Shown here: in pieces, positions 9,206-18,302 of the stretch
Layout of the letters: each line of letters begins with the position of its first letter
Position numbering within the stretch: position 1 is the first letter of the stretch
NCBI RefSeq assembly: GCF_000284315.1
Contig: NC_017094.1
Span: 1,767,486-1,831,485, forward strand
Length of the DNA stretch: 64,000 nucleotides
Direction of reading: 5' to 3'
Origin: Leptospirillum ferrooxidans C2-3
Lineage (GTDB): Bacteria > Nitrospirota > Leptospirillia > Leptospirillales > Leptospirillaceae
Position numbers and translations under genes: made by a program
The notes under the pieces: generated by a model
Databases searched by the model: none
What the model was told of the DNA's origin: nothing
Seen by the model: only the letters and a program-made list of their open reading frames with translations

Positions 9206-11380
9206 TCACTGCATCAAAAACCTATTAAAAATAACGATTTTCAATCTGTACAAAATGATCATATATAGAAATGCCCCTAAAAACACTACAAATACAATCT
9301 GATTCGAAAGAGGTTTCATCAAAACGCCAAAATGGGCCAGAACCAGCGCGATCAATACATCAACAACAGAAGAAAGAATAAGCCATCTTCCAGGAAGAGA
9401 GTTTCCGGAAGGTCCCCTTTCCCTGATAGCATAGATAGTGGCCTGATTCCCAATAACAAGCGTTAAAAATGCAAGCGAACGAATGCTTCCAAGAGACAAA
9501 TGAAAAGCTTTCACCCCGAGAAAAAGGATGGTCGTTGAAAAAGTCAAAAAGATAAATGACAGAATCCCCCCCGTAATGGTCAAACCCTGTACATTCCAGA
9601 CATTGGGTCGTTTTGATCCTTCTACATTATCCGTACTCAGGGACATCGTGAGGAAGTCTCCTGTCAGTAAAATAATGACCATCAGAAGCGGGGTAAGGAC
9701 TGCGTGATGGGTCACAAGCAGACCTATTGCAAGAAACAACACCGTCACAACCTTTTTAACAATAGAGTTCAGCGTATACGTCTGAATCCTCTGGAAAATC
9801 CTTCTCCCTTCCAACACCGTTTCAACAATTCCCTCAAGACCGGGCCGGGTCAAGACGATTCCCGCAGCAGACTTCGCAACATCGGTCGCGGTCAACACAG
9901 ATATGCCCATCTGGGACTGGCTGAGAGCAGGTGCGTCATTGGCGCCATCTCCACACATTCCCACAATATGGCCGGCTTTCTGAAAAACTTTCACAAGGTT
10001 AAACTTGTCCTCCGGCAAGACCCCCGCAAAAACTCCGTAGGAGCCAGGTGAGTCATTTTCAGAAATCGTCTGACGGGGGTAAAGTTCCCCGGAAATACCA
10101 ACCTCCCTGGCAAGATGCAATGCGGTTTTTGGAGCATCACCCGTTACAAGGACCGTCCGTATACCTAAAAGAGAGAGCTCCTGAATCAATTTTGAGGAAT
10201 CATCTCTCGCAGGGTCGGTCAATACGACCAGCCCCTCAACTGATGACAAACCTAACTTCTCCATGGATACCGCCAGAACCCTGAAGCCTTCTGACTGCCA
10301 TTTCTCAGCCTTTATCAGAGCATCTTCAGAAAAAGCGCATTCGTTCAAGATTGCCCGGACAGCTCCTTTTTCGATGGAGATAACCTCTCCGGACTCGTCA
10401 GTCCAGATCGCCTTGGCGGTCTTTGTCTGAGGATCAAACGGAACAAACTGTGTCAACCTTGATCGATCCATATGGATATTGAGGCGCGCTGCTTCGTTAC
10501 AAATAGCAAGATCGACCGGATCCTGCCCTCCATCGTTACTGGCCATGGCTGCCATTTTGAGAACATCGTCCCCGGATGCTTTTCCAAATGGAACAACAGC
10601 AATGAGCTTCAGCTCATTTTTTGTTAACGTCCCTGTTTTATCAGCACACAGAATATCCATAGTAGCAGCTTCCTCCAAAGAGGAGAGTCTGGTTAAAAGG
10701 GCTCCTTTTCCGGCGAGAAGTCTCGCACCAAAAGACGCCGCCAAAGTAAAAGTTGCTGGCAACGCGACCGGAATGGAAGCGAGAAGGATTGTCAAAAGAA
10801 GTGGAAGCACTTCGGTTACCGGAATCGAATGATCGGCCCCCATCACAAAGAAAAAAATGGCTCCATTCACAAAGGTCAAATTTCTGACAACCTGCAATAT
10901 CGCTTTTTGCTCAGTACTTTCCACATAGGCTGTCTTGACGAGCTGAATCGTTTTTCCAAAGCGGGTATGAACACCTGTACTCATGACTTTTGCAAGAGCT
11001 TCACCACGACGAACAAGAGATCCGGAGTAACCGCTCTCTCCTGTTCCCACCTCTTTGGGAACAGATTCTCCAGTTAAGAGAGAAACATCGAGAAGGAGCT
11101 GCCCTTCAAGCAATACAATATCTGCGGGAACAACTGAACCCATCGTGATCCGGACAATATCTCCAGGAACAAGGATGGATGCGGATACTATGCTCCAGCT
11201 GTGATCTCGAAAGACCGATGCATTGACCGCAAGTTTTGACTGGAGTGCAGCGAGTGTTTTCTGTGCTTGCGTTTCCTCAAAGAACCCAAGAATAGCATTG
11301 AAAAGTAGAAGGACAAGAATAATAAATCCTTCCAGATACCTTTCCAGGAAAAACTCCAGAATAACCGCAAGTTCAAGCAT
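9206..11380 (-). CDS. P3A-type (plasma-membrane H+-ATPase-like) P-type ATPase, 5' end disrupted
   Basis: 724 residues from the first in-frame ATG. All P-type landmarks are present: LLTGESVPKE (actuator), CADKTGTLTKNE (phosphorylated Asp), VTGDAPKTA and CGDGANDAPALSQSQMGI (hinge), and six C-terminal membrane spans. The opening MLELAVILEFFLERYLEG is the start of membrane helix M1 in P3A proton pumps, which acidophiles use for pH homeostasis. The ATG at 11380 would therefore leave out the whole cation-ATPase N-terminal domain. That domain is encoded directly upstream in the same frame (see 11381-11532), so the normal start has been lost, probably through a one-base deletion. The gene lies downstream of hemN on the same strand and ends at a clear terminator. 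Whether a functional pump is made is uncertain. Confidence 0.85.
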   Translation of the reverse strand: MLELAVILEFFLERYLEGFIILVLLLFNAILGFFEETQAQKTLAALQSKLAVNASVFRDHSWSIVSASILVPGDIVRITMGSVVPADIVLLEGQLLLDVSLLTGESVPKEVGTGESGYSGSLVRRGEALAKVMSTGVHTRFGKTIQLVKTAYVESTEQKAILQVVRNLTFVNGAIFFFVMGADHSIPVTEVLPLLLTILLASIPVALPATFTLAASFGARLLAGKGALLTRLSSLEEAATMDILCADKTGTLTKNELKLIAVVPFGKASGDDVLKMAAMASNDGGQDPVDLAICNEAARLNIHMDRSRLTQFVPFDPQTKTAKAIWTDESGEVISIEKGAVRAILNECAFSEDALIKAEKWQSEGFRVLAVSMEKLGLSSVEGLVVLTDPARDDSSKLIQELSLLGIRTVLVTGDAPKTALHLAREVGISGELYPRQTISENDSPGSYGVFAGVLPEDKFNLVKVFQKAGHIVGMCGDGANDAPALSQSQMGISVLTATDVAKSAAGIVLTRPGLEGIVETVLEGRRIFQRIQTYTLNSIVKKVVTVLFLAIGLLVTHHAVLTPLLMVIILLTGDFLTMSLSTDNVEGSKRPNVWNVQGLTITGGILSFIFLTFSTTILFLGVKAFHLSLGSIRSLAFLTLVIGNQATIYAIRERGPSGNSLPGRWLILSSVVDVLIALVLAHFGVLMKPLSNQIVFVVFLGAFLYMIILYRLKIVIFNRFLMQ

Positions 11381-11532
11381 CCAGGGAACGGGTGACCAGA
11401 GTTTAGAAAAAATACGGGAGAAGAGTGGCTGGGAAAAATCGGCAGTAAGATTCGGGCCATGAATTTCAAGGAGGTGGGCTGCTTCTAACGAAGATAACCC
11501 GTCTTGCAGCCAATTTTGGCGGTTATCGGCAT
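11381..11532 (-). pseudogene. Displaced N-terminal segment of the P3A ATPase (frameshift)
   Basis: Read in the ATPase frame, this stretch encodes NWLQDGLSSLEAAHLLEIHG and then PNLTADFSQPLFSRIF, the typical P3A N-terminus running into M1 (SPVPWMLELA). There is no ATG, GTG or TTG in that frame before an upstream TGA at 11552-11554. An ATG at 11530-11532 lies one frame away. Adding one A to the AAAA run (minus strand, 11514-11517) would join it as MPITAKNWLQDGLSS. I infer a single-base deletion in this homopolymer, real or a sequencing error. Confidence 0.7.
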
Positions 11533-11654
11533 CAATCGGGATGGCAACCCCTCACTTTTGGAAACGTTCTTGCGGGGAAAGCAAAATAGAGCAAGAAGGG
11601 AGAGGGAGTCCCCCTCCATGATCTACCCCAATCAAACAGCTCTTCAGATTGCAA

Positions 11655-13055
11655 TCAAAGCGTTCGCGAAAAAAGAGGCCCTTTTGCAGAAACATTAAGA
11701 TAACGGTCAAATGTCATTGCAATATTTCGCATAAAAATTCTCCCTGTTGTTGTCAGGGTGATTTTTTCAGGAGTAATGATTAAAAGACCATCCTGCTGGA
11801 ACCTGTCTAGCTCCTCAATTTCTTTTGTGAAGACTTGATCGAAGTTCTTTCCAAAAGGATCTAGGACATTCTGACGGTTGATCTCAAGGTCACACATGAT
11901 TCGAGTAATGACCAGACGGCGCATCTCATCATCGAGAGAAAGCTTATATCCCCGATGAACAGGAAGATCCCCGGCCATAACAGCCTTCTGATAGTCCGGA
12001 AGACTTTTCAGGTTCTGGGAGTAAACATCCCCCACCATGCTGATTGCAGTGACTCCCATTCCGACCAGATCCGCTTCTGCCTTGGTCGTATATCCCTGAA
12101 AGTTTCGATAGAGAGAGTGCTCTTTTTGGGCTTTGGTCAATTCATCATCTGGCTTGGCAAAATGATCCATTCCGATAACAACGTAGCCAGCACCGGTGAG
12201 GCGATCCAAAATCATCGACATCAATGCAAACTTGACCTCTGGAGAAGGAAGGTCTTTCTCCTTGATCAATACCATGTGTTTCTTCAACCACGGAACATGC
12301 GCATAATTGAAAACAGCTATCCTGTCCGGAGACATGCGGATGACTTGATCAAGCGTCTGGGCAAACCCTTCAACCGTCTGAAATGGCAACCCATAGATCA
12401 GATCAATATTGATTCCATTAAAATTGAGCTTGCGGCACTCATTAAAAACACCCTCTGTCAAAGCTACGGGCTGAATCCGGTTGACGGCTGCTTGAACCTT
12501 GGGATCAAAATCCTGAACACCCATACTGATCCGGTTGACACCAAGATCGCGAATTGAAGCCAGATAATCATTAGATGCGTGTCTTGGATCAATCTCAACA
12601 GAGATTTCCCCTTGAGAATAATCCACATTGAACCATTTATTGATGTGAGAAAAAAGCAACCGATTTTGAGGGGGGGTCAGATTGGAAGGGGATCCACCTC
12701 CAAAATGTAGCTGAACCACTTTGCGTTTTTTGGAATATAAAGGACCGACAAGAGCCATTTCTGTTGCCAGAAGATCAATATAGTCAGCCGTCTTTCCTCG
12801 ATCTCTCGAAATAATGACACTGCATCCACAAAAATAGCAAAGGCTGTCACAAAACGGAAGGTGAAAATAGAGTGACAGAGGTTTATCTGGTTTTTTGGAC
12901 TGCCCCCTATTAATGGCATCCCTATAATTTTCAGCTGTAAAATCCGTTGTCCAGACAGGGGCTGTCGGATAACTGGTATAGCGTGGACCAGCCACATCAT
13001 ATTTTTTTAAAAGTTCGCGGCTAACCTGCGTGCCGGCCATCATATTCGGAGTCAT
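11655..13055 (-). CDS. hemN: Oxygen-independent coproporphyrinogen III dehydrogenase
   Basis: A 466-residue radical-SAM enzyme that converts coproporphyrinogen III to protoporphyrinogen IX without oxygen. The 4Fe-4S cysteines are Cys69, Cys73 and Cys76 (FCDSLCYFCGC), with the family's following cysteine. The HemN N-terminal motif KYDVAGPRYTSYPTAP and the GGGSPSNL stretch are intact, and the length matches true HemN rather than the shorter HemW. ATG 13055 follows GAGG with 6-base spacing; other in-frame ATGs lie just up- and downstream. It is 60 bp downstream of hemE and belongs to the cbiX-hemE-hemN run. Confidence 0.95.
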   Translation of the reverse strand: MTPNMMAGTQVSRELLKKYDVAGPRYTSYPTAPVWTTDFTAENYRDAINRGQSKKPDKPLSLYFHLPFCDSLCYFCGCSVIISRDRGKTADYIDLLATEMALVGPLYSKKRKVVQLHFGGGSPSNLTPPQNRLLFSHINKWFNVDYSQGEISVEIDPRHASNDYLASIRDLGVNRISMGVQDFDPKVQAAVNRIQPVALTEGVFNECRKLNFNGINIDLIYGLPFQTVEGFAQTLDQVIRMSPDRIAVFNYAHVPWLKKHMVLIKEKDLPSPEVKFALMSMILDRLTGAGYVVIGMDHFAKPDDELTKAQKEHSLYRNFQGYTTKAEADLVGMGVTAISMVGDVYSQNLKSLPDYQKAVMAGDLPVHRGYKLSLDDEMRRLVITRIMCDLEINRQNVLDPFGKNFDQVFTKEIEELDRFQQDGLLIITPEKITLTTTGRIFMRNIAMTFDRYLNVSAKGPLFSRTL

Positions 13056-13115
13056 TCTTGTCCTCATCAAAATCAGGCTACCCAATCAAACAGGAAGGGC
13101 AGGATCTTTTTTTCT

Positions 13116-14150
13116 TTAGGATTCCTGAACCAGTTTTACCAAATACTGAGCCATAGAAACAGATGTTTCCGGAAGGATCCCATGGCCCAGGTTAAAGATA
13201 TACCCTTTTCGTCCTTTCATTTCGGCAAGGATTCTGTGGACCTCCTTCTTCAATGCTTCAGATGTTCCCAGAAGACTGACAGGGTCAAGATTCCCCTGAA
13301 TGCCTTTCCCCTCCGGAATAATATTTCGCACCATTGGCAAAGAGACTCTCCAATCCACCGATATCACATCCGTACCCGCTTGAATCATGTCCGGAAGAAG
13401 TGCACAGCTTCCATTGACATACAAAAGTGAAGGAACCCCTTCCCGAGAAAGGGCTTCCACAATTTTTTTCGTATAGGGAAGGGCAAACTCGCGATAGTGA
13501 ACAGGATTCAGCGATCCTGCCCAAGTATCAAAAAGCTGATAAGCATGGATTCCGGCATCCACCTGCATTTTCAGATAATCAATAACGGTTTTTGTTGCGC
13601 GCTCAAGAAGAAGGTGCAGGGTATCAGGATCTTGGAACATCATTTTCTTCACCCGGCTGAAATCCTTTGAGATCTCCCCCTCAACCATATAGGTCGCCAG
13701 CGTAAAAGGTGATCCGGAAAAACCGATCAATGGAATTCGCCCATCAATTCGTCGATTGGACTCCTTGATTGCCTGTGCAACAAAACCCGTTTTCTCAAGT
13801 GGATCAGGTGTGCAAAGGGCTTCAACATCTTTGCGGGTTCGAACGGGAGATGGAAAAGAAGGTCCTTTCTTTTCGGAAAAGATCAACTCAAGTCCCATTG
13901 CCTCAACCGGAACCAGGATATCCGAGAAAATAATGGCCACATCGATTCCAAGCATATCGACGGGAAGAAGCGTTGCCGAAGCGGCAAGATCAGGGGTCTT
14001 GCAGAGATTAAGGAAAGTTGTATTTTTTCGAAGAGCCTGATATTCCGGCATATAACGCCCGGCCTGTCTCATGATCCAGATGGGTGGACGGGAAGTGGCC
14101 TCCCCTCGACATGCTTTTAAAAAGAGATCATTTTTAACGGAAGGGCGCAT
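13116..14150 (-). CDS. hemE: Uroporphyrinogen decarboxylase
   Basis: A 344-residue enzyme removing four acetate carboxyls from uroporphyrinogen III to give coproporphyrinogen III, the substrate of the adjacent HemN. The N-terminal PPIWIMRQAGRYMPEY and the internal GFSGSPFTLATYMVEG and FNLGHGILPET motifs are intact. ATG 14150 (MRPSVKND) has AGGA five bases upstream; an upstream ATG at 14201 would nearly reach the cbiX stop. It is transcribed after cbiX (56-bp gap) and before hemN. Confidence 0.96.
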   Translation of the reverse strand: MRPSVKNDLFLKACRGEATSRPPIWIMRQAGRYMPEYQALRKNTTFLNLCKTPDLAASATLLPVDMLGIDVAIIFSDILVPVEAMGLELIFSEKKGPSFPSPVRTRKDVEALCTPDPLEKTGFVAQAIKESNRRIDGRIPLIGFSGSPFTLATYMVEGEISKDFSRVKKMMFQDPDTLHLLLERATKTVIDYLKMQVDAGIHAYQLFDTWAGSLNPVHYREFALPYTKKIVEALSREGVPSLLYVNGSCALLPDMIQAGTDVISVDWRVSLPMVRNIIPEGKGIQGNLDPVSLLGTSEALKKEVHRILAEMKGRKGYIFNLGHGILPETSVSMAQYLVKLVQES

Positions 14151-14206
14151 TTTTTTCCTCTCGGTCTTGATACTGATTGGGATACCATTCATTATTGGCA
14201 AAACTT

Positions 14207-15085
14207 CTATGAACCACTACCCTCCAGAGACTCAAATCGCACAACAGGCCATCTTGGCATTGGAGTCCGTCCAAGATAAAGCAGACGGGTGATCTTTTTA
14301 GCCATGTGGGCGAGAAGAAGCGGATGATCTCCAAAAGCCGGGGTTATCAGGATCTCGCCATCATATCCGGTTCTCTCCTGGAACTGACTGGCCTGATGTC
14401 GAATCCTGTCCATCAGAACGCCCTCAAATAAAAATACGGGAACAATTAGCAATCGGTCGAAATCCGGCTTCAATTCGGCCATGACCGAAGCAAATCTGGG
14501 CTCTGTCACTCCGATGAAGGTGACTTTTGGATCTCCTCCCCTCCTGCGCTCCCATAAACGACGGGCTTGATAGTACAAGGAAGCATTTGCATTCGGATCC
14601 AGGCTTCCTCGCCCTATAAGAACAAGAGCCTCTTTCTTGTCTTTGTCTGCAGGGGGAAGAATATCCAGAAGAATATCGACAAGGACCTGGTCTATGCCCA
14701 AAGCCCACTCACGAATGACCCGCAACTCCGGAAAAAGATTTCTGGCTTCAGAAATATAGGAAGGGACATCACTTTTGGAATGACCTGCGTCAAAAAGGAG
14801 GTATGGAACCATCGCAATCCCCTCCACGTTCGAGGGAAATTCCCGGATGGAATCCAATACAGAAGGGGCCGCATGCTCGATGAACCCCTGCTTCAGATCG
14901 ACCCCGGGAAGCATTTTTTTGAGCATGGAAAAAGTTTGGCGAAAATGAATATTGCCCTTCTCTTCAGGACTTCCATGGGCAACAATCAGGACGCCCCACC
15001 CCTTTCCCGACAAATCTGCAGAAACAGGGCTCAGCAAATGGTTCGGTCCTGGTCGACAACTCTCTTTTGGGTTATGTTCGCTCAT
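14207..15085 (-). CDS. sirB: Sirohydrochlorin chelatase (CbiX/SirB family)
   Basis: A 292-residue protein with two CbiX-like halves. The first carries the catalytic-type His in VLIVAHGSPEEK and a second His in LFDAGHSKSDVP; the second half has GRGSLDPNAN and VPVFLFEGVLMDRI. Such class II chelatases insert Fe2+ (siroheme) or Co2+ (cobalamin) into sirohydrochlorin; which metal cannot be told here. The ATG at 15085 is chosen because a near-perfect promoter overlaps any longer form, and the expected transcription start falls on this ATG, giving a leaderless mRNA. It is first in a run with hemE and hemN, so one promoter may feed siroheme/cobalamin and heme branches. Confidence 0.85.
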   Translation of the reverse strand: MSEHNPKESCRPGPNHLLSPVSADLSGKGWGVLIVAHGSPEEKGNIHFRQTFSMLKKMLPGVDLKQGFIEHAAPSVLDSIREFPSNVEGIAMVPYLLFDAGHSKSDVPSYISEARNLFPELRVIREWALGIDQVLVDILLDILPPADKDKKEALVLIGRGSLDPNANASLYYQARRLWERRRGGDPKVTFIGVTEPRFASVMAELKPDFDRLLIVPVFLFEGVLMDRIRHQASQFQERTGYDGEILITPAFGDHPLLLAHMAKKITRLLYLGRTPMPRWPVVRFESLEGSGS

Positions 15086-15091
15086 GAAAAG

Positions 15092-15120
15092 ATTATAGGG
15101 TTGGCTTGAAGGAAGGTCAA
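15092..15120 (-). promoter_or_regulatory. Promoter of cbiX/sirB giving a leaderless transcript
   Basis: TTGACC, 17-base spacer, TATAAT, then six bases to the ATG of cbiX. Position +1 would be the A of the start codon. The outer base of the -35 box is also the first base of the insertion-sequence target repeat, so everything further upstream was replaced by the element. Confidence 0.75.
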
Positions 15121-15137
15121 TCAATCCAGACACTCAG
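15120..15137 (+). repeat. Left target-site duplication of the ISNCY-like element
   Basis: ATCAATCCAGACACTCAG, identical to the copy at 16521-16538. An 18-bp duplication fits the long duplications known for some ISNCY-type elements. Confidence 0.85.
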
Positions 15138-16520
15138 TGTAGGGAGCACATAATCTGTCCGGTTTTGTAGCGCAAGACTTGTCCGGTTCCATAATGGGTC
15201 CGAGGAGGAGCCAGAATGGACCGAACAAATGTGCTACAGGAGATCCGGAAGATGCGTTTTGAAGACACCTGGAATGAATGGAAGAAAGGATGCCTCACTC
15301 AGGAAGAGGCCGGCCGGATTCTCGGGATGAGTGAAAGGACCTTCCGGAGATATGTCCGGCGAGTCGAGGAGGAAGGGATCCAGGGGATTCTGGACAAACG
15401 ACTCACCCAGGCCTCATCGAGACGGGCCCCGGTCGATGAAGCCCTGGGACTGGTCGAAAAGTACCGGAGCCGGCATGATGGCTGGAACGTGAAACACTTT
15501 CACTTCTGGTACCGGAAAGAAGGCGGGAAACGGAGCTATACCTGGGTCAAGAAGACGCTTCAGGAGAACGGAGCGGTCCGGAAAGCTCCTGGCAAGGGGA
15601 AGCACCGGAAGAGACGGGAACGTGCGGCCTGGGAAGGGATGATGATCCATCAGGATGCCAGCAGTCATCCCTGGGTGTCCGGACAGATCTGGGATCTGGT
15701 GGTGACGATGGATGATGCGACCAATGAGCATTACAGCATGTTCTTTGTGGAGGAGGAGGGAACCGCATCCAGTCTTCAGGGGATACGGGAGGTGATCGGG
15801 AAAAAAGGGCTTCCTTCCTCCCTGTACACAGACCGGGGCAGCCACTACTGGGTCACGCCGGAAGCGGGAGGGAAGGTGGACAAGAAGAACCTCACCCAGT
15901 TTGGACGGGCGATGAAACAGCTGGGCATCGAAATGATTGCCGCCTACTCCCCCGAAGCGCGGGGACGCAGTGAACGGGCTTTCCGGACCCATCAGGAGCG
16001 TCTTCCCAAAGAGCTCGCCCTGGCGGGAATCACGACGATGGAAGCGGCCAACCGCTATCTGTCCGACGTCTATCTTCCAGCCTTCAATACCGAATTTTCC
16101 CATCGGGCCCCGGAGGAAGGATCGGCCTTCGTTCCCTGGACCGGAGACTCTATAGACGAGATCCTCTGTGAGCACCACGAACGGATTGTTGGCAACGACA
16201 ACTGCGTGTCTTTCGAAGGACGGACCCTTCAGATCCCTTCCGACCGGTACCGGCTCCATTACGTCCGGGCCACAGTCAAGATCCACCGGCATCCCGACGG
16301 ATCGCTCTCCCTGTTTCATGGACCCCGGAAGCTTTCCGACTATCCTGTCGAAAAACCGGAGATTCCAAAAACGAAAAAGGAACCACGAACCAAAGCTCCT
16401 TCGACCGGAATCCGCCCGGTCGAAGCTCATGTCTGAGAACGGGGAAACCCGGAGTTTTCAAATGAAAAAAAGCGGACAACTCATTTGCTATAAAACCGGA
16501 CAACTCTACTTGCTACTAAC
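15138..16520 (+). mobile_element. ISNCY-like insertion sequence (1383 bp), apparently intact
   Basis: The element is bounded by an exact 18-bp direct repeat and by imperfect terminal inverted repeats of about 50 bp. The left end begins TGTAGGGAGCACATAA; both ends contain TGTCCGGTTTT(G/A)TAGC followed by a second TTGTCCG. It carries one full transposase gene. The exact flanking repeats show a recent insertion. It sits between the CruF-like stop codon, which lies in the right repeat, and the cbiX promoter. Confidence 0.85.
15216..16436 (+). CDS. ISNCY-family DDE transposase
   Basis: A 406-residue transposase. The N-terminus is a helix-turn-helix (LTQEEAGRILGMSERTFRRY). The RNase H-like core follows, with acidic residues in VVTMDDATNEHYS and YTDRGSHYW and a conserved ARGRSERAFRTHQERLPKEL block that probably carries the catalytic Glu. 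Its length and conserved blocks match full-length ISNCY transposases, with no stop or shift. The leader of the element contains GAGGAGG 10 bases before the ATG. Its G+C-rich codon use differs from the AT-richer genes next to it. Confidence 0.9.
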   Translation: MDRTNVLQEIRKMRFEDTWNEWKKGCLTQEEAGRILGMSERTFRRYVRRVEEEGIQGILDKRLTQASSRRAPVDEALGLVEKYRSRHDGWNVKHFHFWYRKEGGKRSYTWVKKTLQENGAVRKAPGKGKHRKRRERAAWEGMMIHQDASSHPWVSGQIWDLVVTMDDATNEHYSMFFVEEEGTASSLQGIREVIGKKGLPSSLYTDRGSHYWVTPEAGGKVDKKNLTQFGRAMKQLGIEMIAAYSPEARGRSERAFRTHQERLPKELALAGITTMEAANRYLSDVYLPAFNTEFSHRAPEEGSAFVPWTGDSIDEILCEHHERIVGNDNCVSFEGRTLQIPSDRYRLHYVRATVKIHRHPDGSLSLFHGPRKLSDYPVEKPEIPKTKKEPRTKAPSTGIRPVEAHV

Positions 16521-16538
16521 ATCAATCCAGACACTCAG
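16521..16538 (+). repeat. Right target-site duplication of the ISNCY-like element
   Basis: Second copy of ATCAATCCAGACACTCAG. It contains the TGA (minus strand, 16535-16537) of the CruF-like gene, so the duplication preserved that gene's reading frame. Confidence 0.85.
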
Positions 16539-17350
16539 GATCGATCAACCTTATCGGAAGAGCGTAATGGGAATCGCCTCCAAAATACATTTTTAGTGAA
16601 AAAGACGATACTGAGCAAAACAGTAATCACGATCAGATCGGATAAAAACAAAAACAATTCACCCAAGTAAAGAGCAATGCCCAGATTGAACAGGAAAACG
16701 GAAAACCAGAGAAAAGTGGGTCCCCACCGATCAACTTCCAGCCAATGATCTGATTTTTGAATCGGGAGCTTGTGGATAGGAATTACAAAACTCACAATAC
16801 GCCAGGAAAACAAGATCATAGCCCCCAAAACAGCCCATCCTAAAAAATTGGCGAGGGGAACGCCAAAGTAACTTCCACCGTCCGGGTAATAATAAATTTG
16901 ACCTAGAAACCATCGATTCCCTCTCAGTGCAACAGGATCGATCACCATATCTATACCAAAAAACAGAAGATCCGCAAGAAATAAAACAGGCCAGACGAGC
17001 CTGACGGGCCAACTCAAAGCCTCTCTGATGGAAAGCCCCCAGACACGAACAACAACACCCAGGCTTGCGACCATTAAAAAAGAAAACGAAAGAAAGTCCA
17101 TAAAGGGAAGATGACCAATCCAAACTTCTCGATCATGCGTTGTCGGCAAGTAAGTGTAATGGCCAAAAGGGAACCACCCCATTGGCAACGATGAGCTCCA
17201 CTCACAAAAATAACTGAGAATAAAAGATAGGGCAAAGCGAGCACTCGCCCCCAATGTACCTACTTGTCGGAGAAGGAACCCAAACCCCAGAAACAGAAAA
17301 AAGAAAACATACCACCTGAACAGTAATGTCTTCAAAAAAAGAAGAATCAA
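16535..17350 (-). CDS. CruF-like carotenoid biosynthesis membrane protein (DUF422)
   Basis: A 271-residue protein with about seven hydrophobic spans. Family-typical motifs are PFGHYTY, GHLPFMDFLSFSFLMVASLG, IDMVIDPVALRGNRWFLG and YFGVPLANFLGWAVLG. These match the DUF422/CruF family, integral membrane hydratases acting on carotenoid end groups. The start is TTG at 17350, preceded by GGGAG at 6-base spacing; no earlier start exists before an in-frame stop. The PagL-like gene lies 128 bp upstream on the same strand. No other carotenoid genes are in the window, so the exact reaction is unknown. The stop codon lies within an IS target repeat. Confidence 0.7.
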   Translation of the reverse strand: MILLFLKTLLFRWYVFFFLFLGFGFLLRQVGTLGASARFALSFILSYFCEWSSSLPMGWFPFGHYTYLPTTHDREVWIGHLPFMDFLSFSFLMVASLGVVVRVWGLSIREALSWPVRLVWPVLFLADLLFFGIDMVIDPVALRGNRWFLGQIYYYPDGGSYFGVPLANFLGWAVLGAMILFSWRIVSFVIPIHKLPIQKSDHWLEVDRWGPTFLWFSVFLFNLGIALYLGELFLFLSDLIVITVLLSIVFFTKNVFWRRFPLRSSDKVDRS

Positions 17351-17478
17351 GAATATCTCCCTGAAAATCCGTTAAAAATATCGTCGCACGCATGAAAGAT
17401 TTCTAGTGAGCGGTATGCATTCCTGAAAAATCGATCTTTTCTGGGAACATTCGGGGAAATCCCCTATCCCCAAGCAGT

Positions 17479-18066
17479 CTAAGGAAATTTCAGGGGCACG
17501 GCATAATTGAGTAACACTTCATTTTCTCCAGGATTGGAGTGAGCAATGTCACTATTGGACAAATGACCGAATTTCAGACCAATCCGGTCGCCATTATCCA
17601 TTTGGTAAGAAAAGGTCATTTCCAGCCTGAACATAAACACACTTCCCAAAAATTTGCTATTGTTCTGATCATAACCTCCGATGCCACCCATCGGGGTCAA
17701 GATCCAGTGGGGAGAGAGCGCAATGTTAAAATAAATACCACCATATCCATCAACAGCACCATCACTATTAGCCAACAACCCCAAAGCATATCCAATTCCA
17801 TAAAAGGTCTTGCCTGACTGGTATTCAACGTCACCCTCCGCCGGAGAATGATCATACGAAGGATATCCGTACCTGTGTTCACTCGTTCCACCAACCAGAT
17901 TGAAGACACCTGCTCCCATATTCAGATAAGGGTTTTCATCACCAAGAATTTGGACGGCCGAAGCATCAATGGGGGAAAAAAGAGCGCTGATCAAGACTCC
18001 CAGGATGAAAACCTTCCAAGAGAAAAAGAATTGGGCACCAGAAATGGATAAATATTTTTCCAGCAT
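17479..18066 (-). CDS. pagL: PagL-like lipid A 3-O-deacylase (outer-membrane acyloxyacyl hydrolase family)
   Basis: A 195-residue protein with an N-terminal signal (VFILGVLISALFSPIDASA) and an alternating beta-barrel pattern. Near the C-terminus it has KFGHLSNSDIAHSNPGENE; His168 and Ser170 match the PagL catalytic His-x-Ser, and Glu181 may be the third member. PagL removes the 3-O-linked acyl chain from lipid A in the outer membrane. The final residues (YAVPLKFP) resemble PagL-type barrel ends. The ATG has no strong ribosome site. It may be co-transcribed with the CruF-like gene. Confidence 0.72.
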   Translation of the reverse strand: MLEKYLSISGAQFFFSWKVFILGVLISALFSPIDASAVQILGDENPYLNMGAGVFNLVGGTSEHRYGYPSYDHSPAEGDVEYQSGKTFYGIGYALGLLANSDGAVDGYGGIYFNIALSPHWILTPMGGIGGYDQNNSKFLGSVFMFRLEMTFSYQMDNGDRIGLKFGHLSNSDIAHSNPGENEVLLNYAVPLKFP

Positions 18067-18302
18067 ATCGATTTAATGCCCTCGATACTCAGCTCTTATT
18101 GGAAGGTCCGGATCTTGGAGAATGAATCTCAATATTTTTTCTCACATCATATCAGAAACAATTCAATGATCATGAAACAGGCTGAAGAGGAAAGAGGCTT
18201 TCCCAATATGCCCAGAAATAATCGAAAAAAATTGAATACCCATCCATTAAGACCTTTTTCTAGAGATGAACACTTTCTCTGTCGTTTACTTTCCCTTTTC
18301 TA

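Noticed and set aside
15414-16430. A 338-codon minus-strand frame inside the ISNCY-like element
   Set aside because: Antisense shadow of the transposase; its composition follows from the opposite strand and it has no domain or ribosome site.
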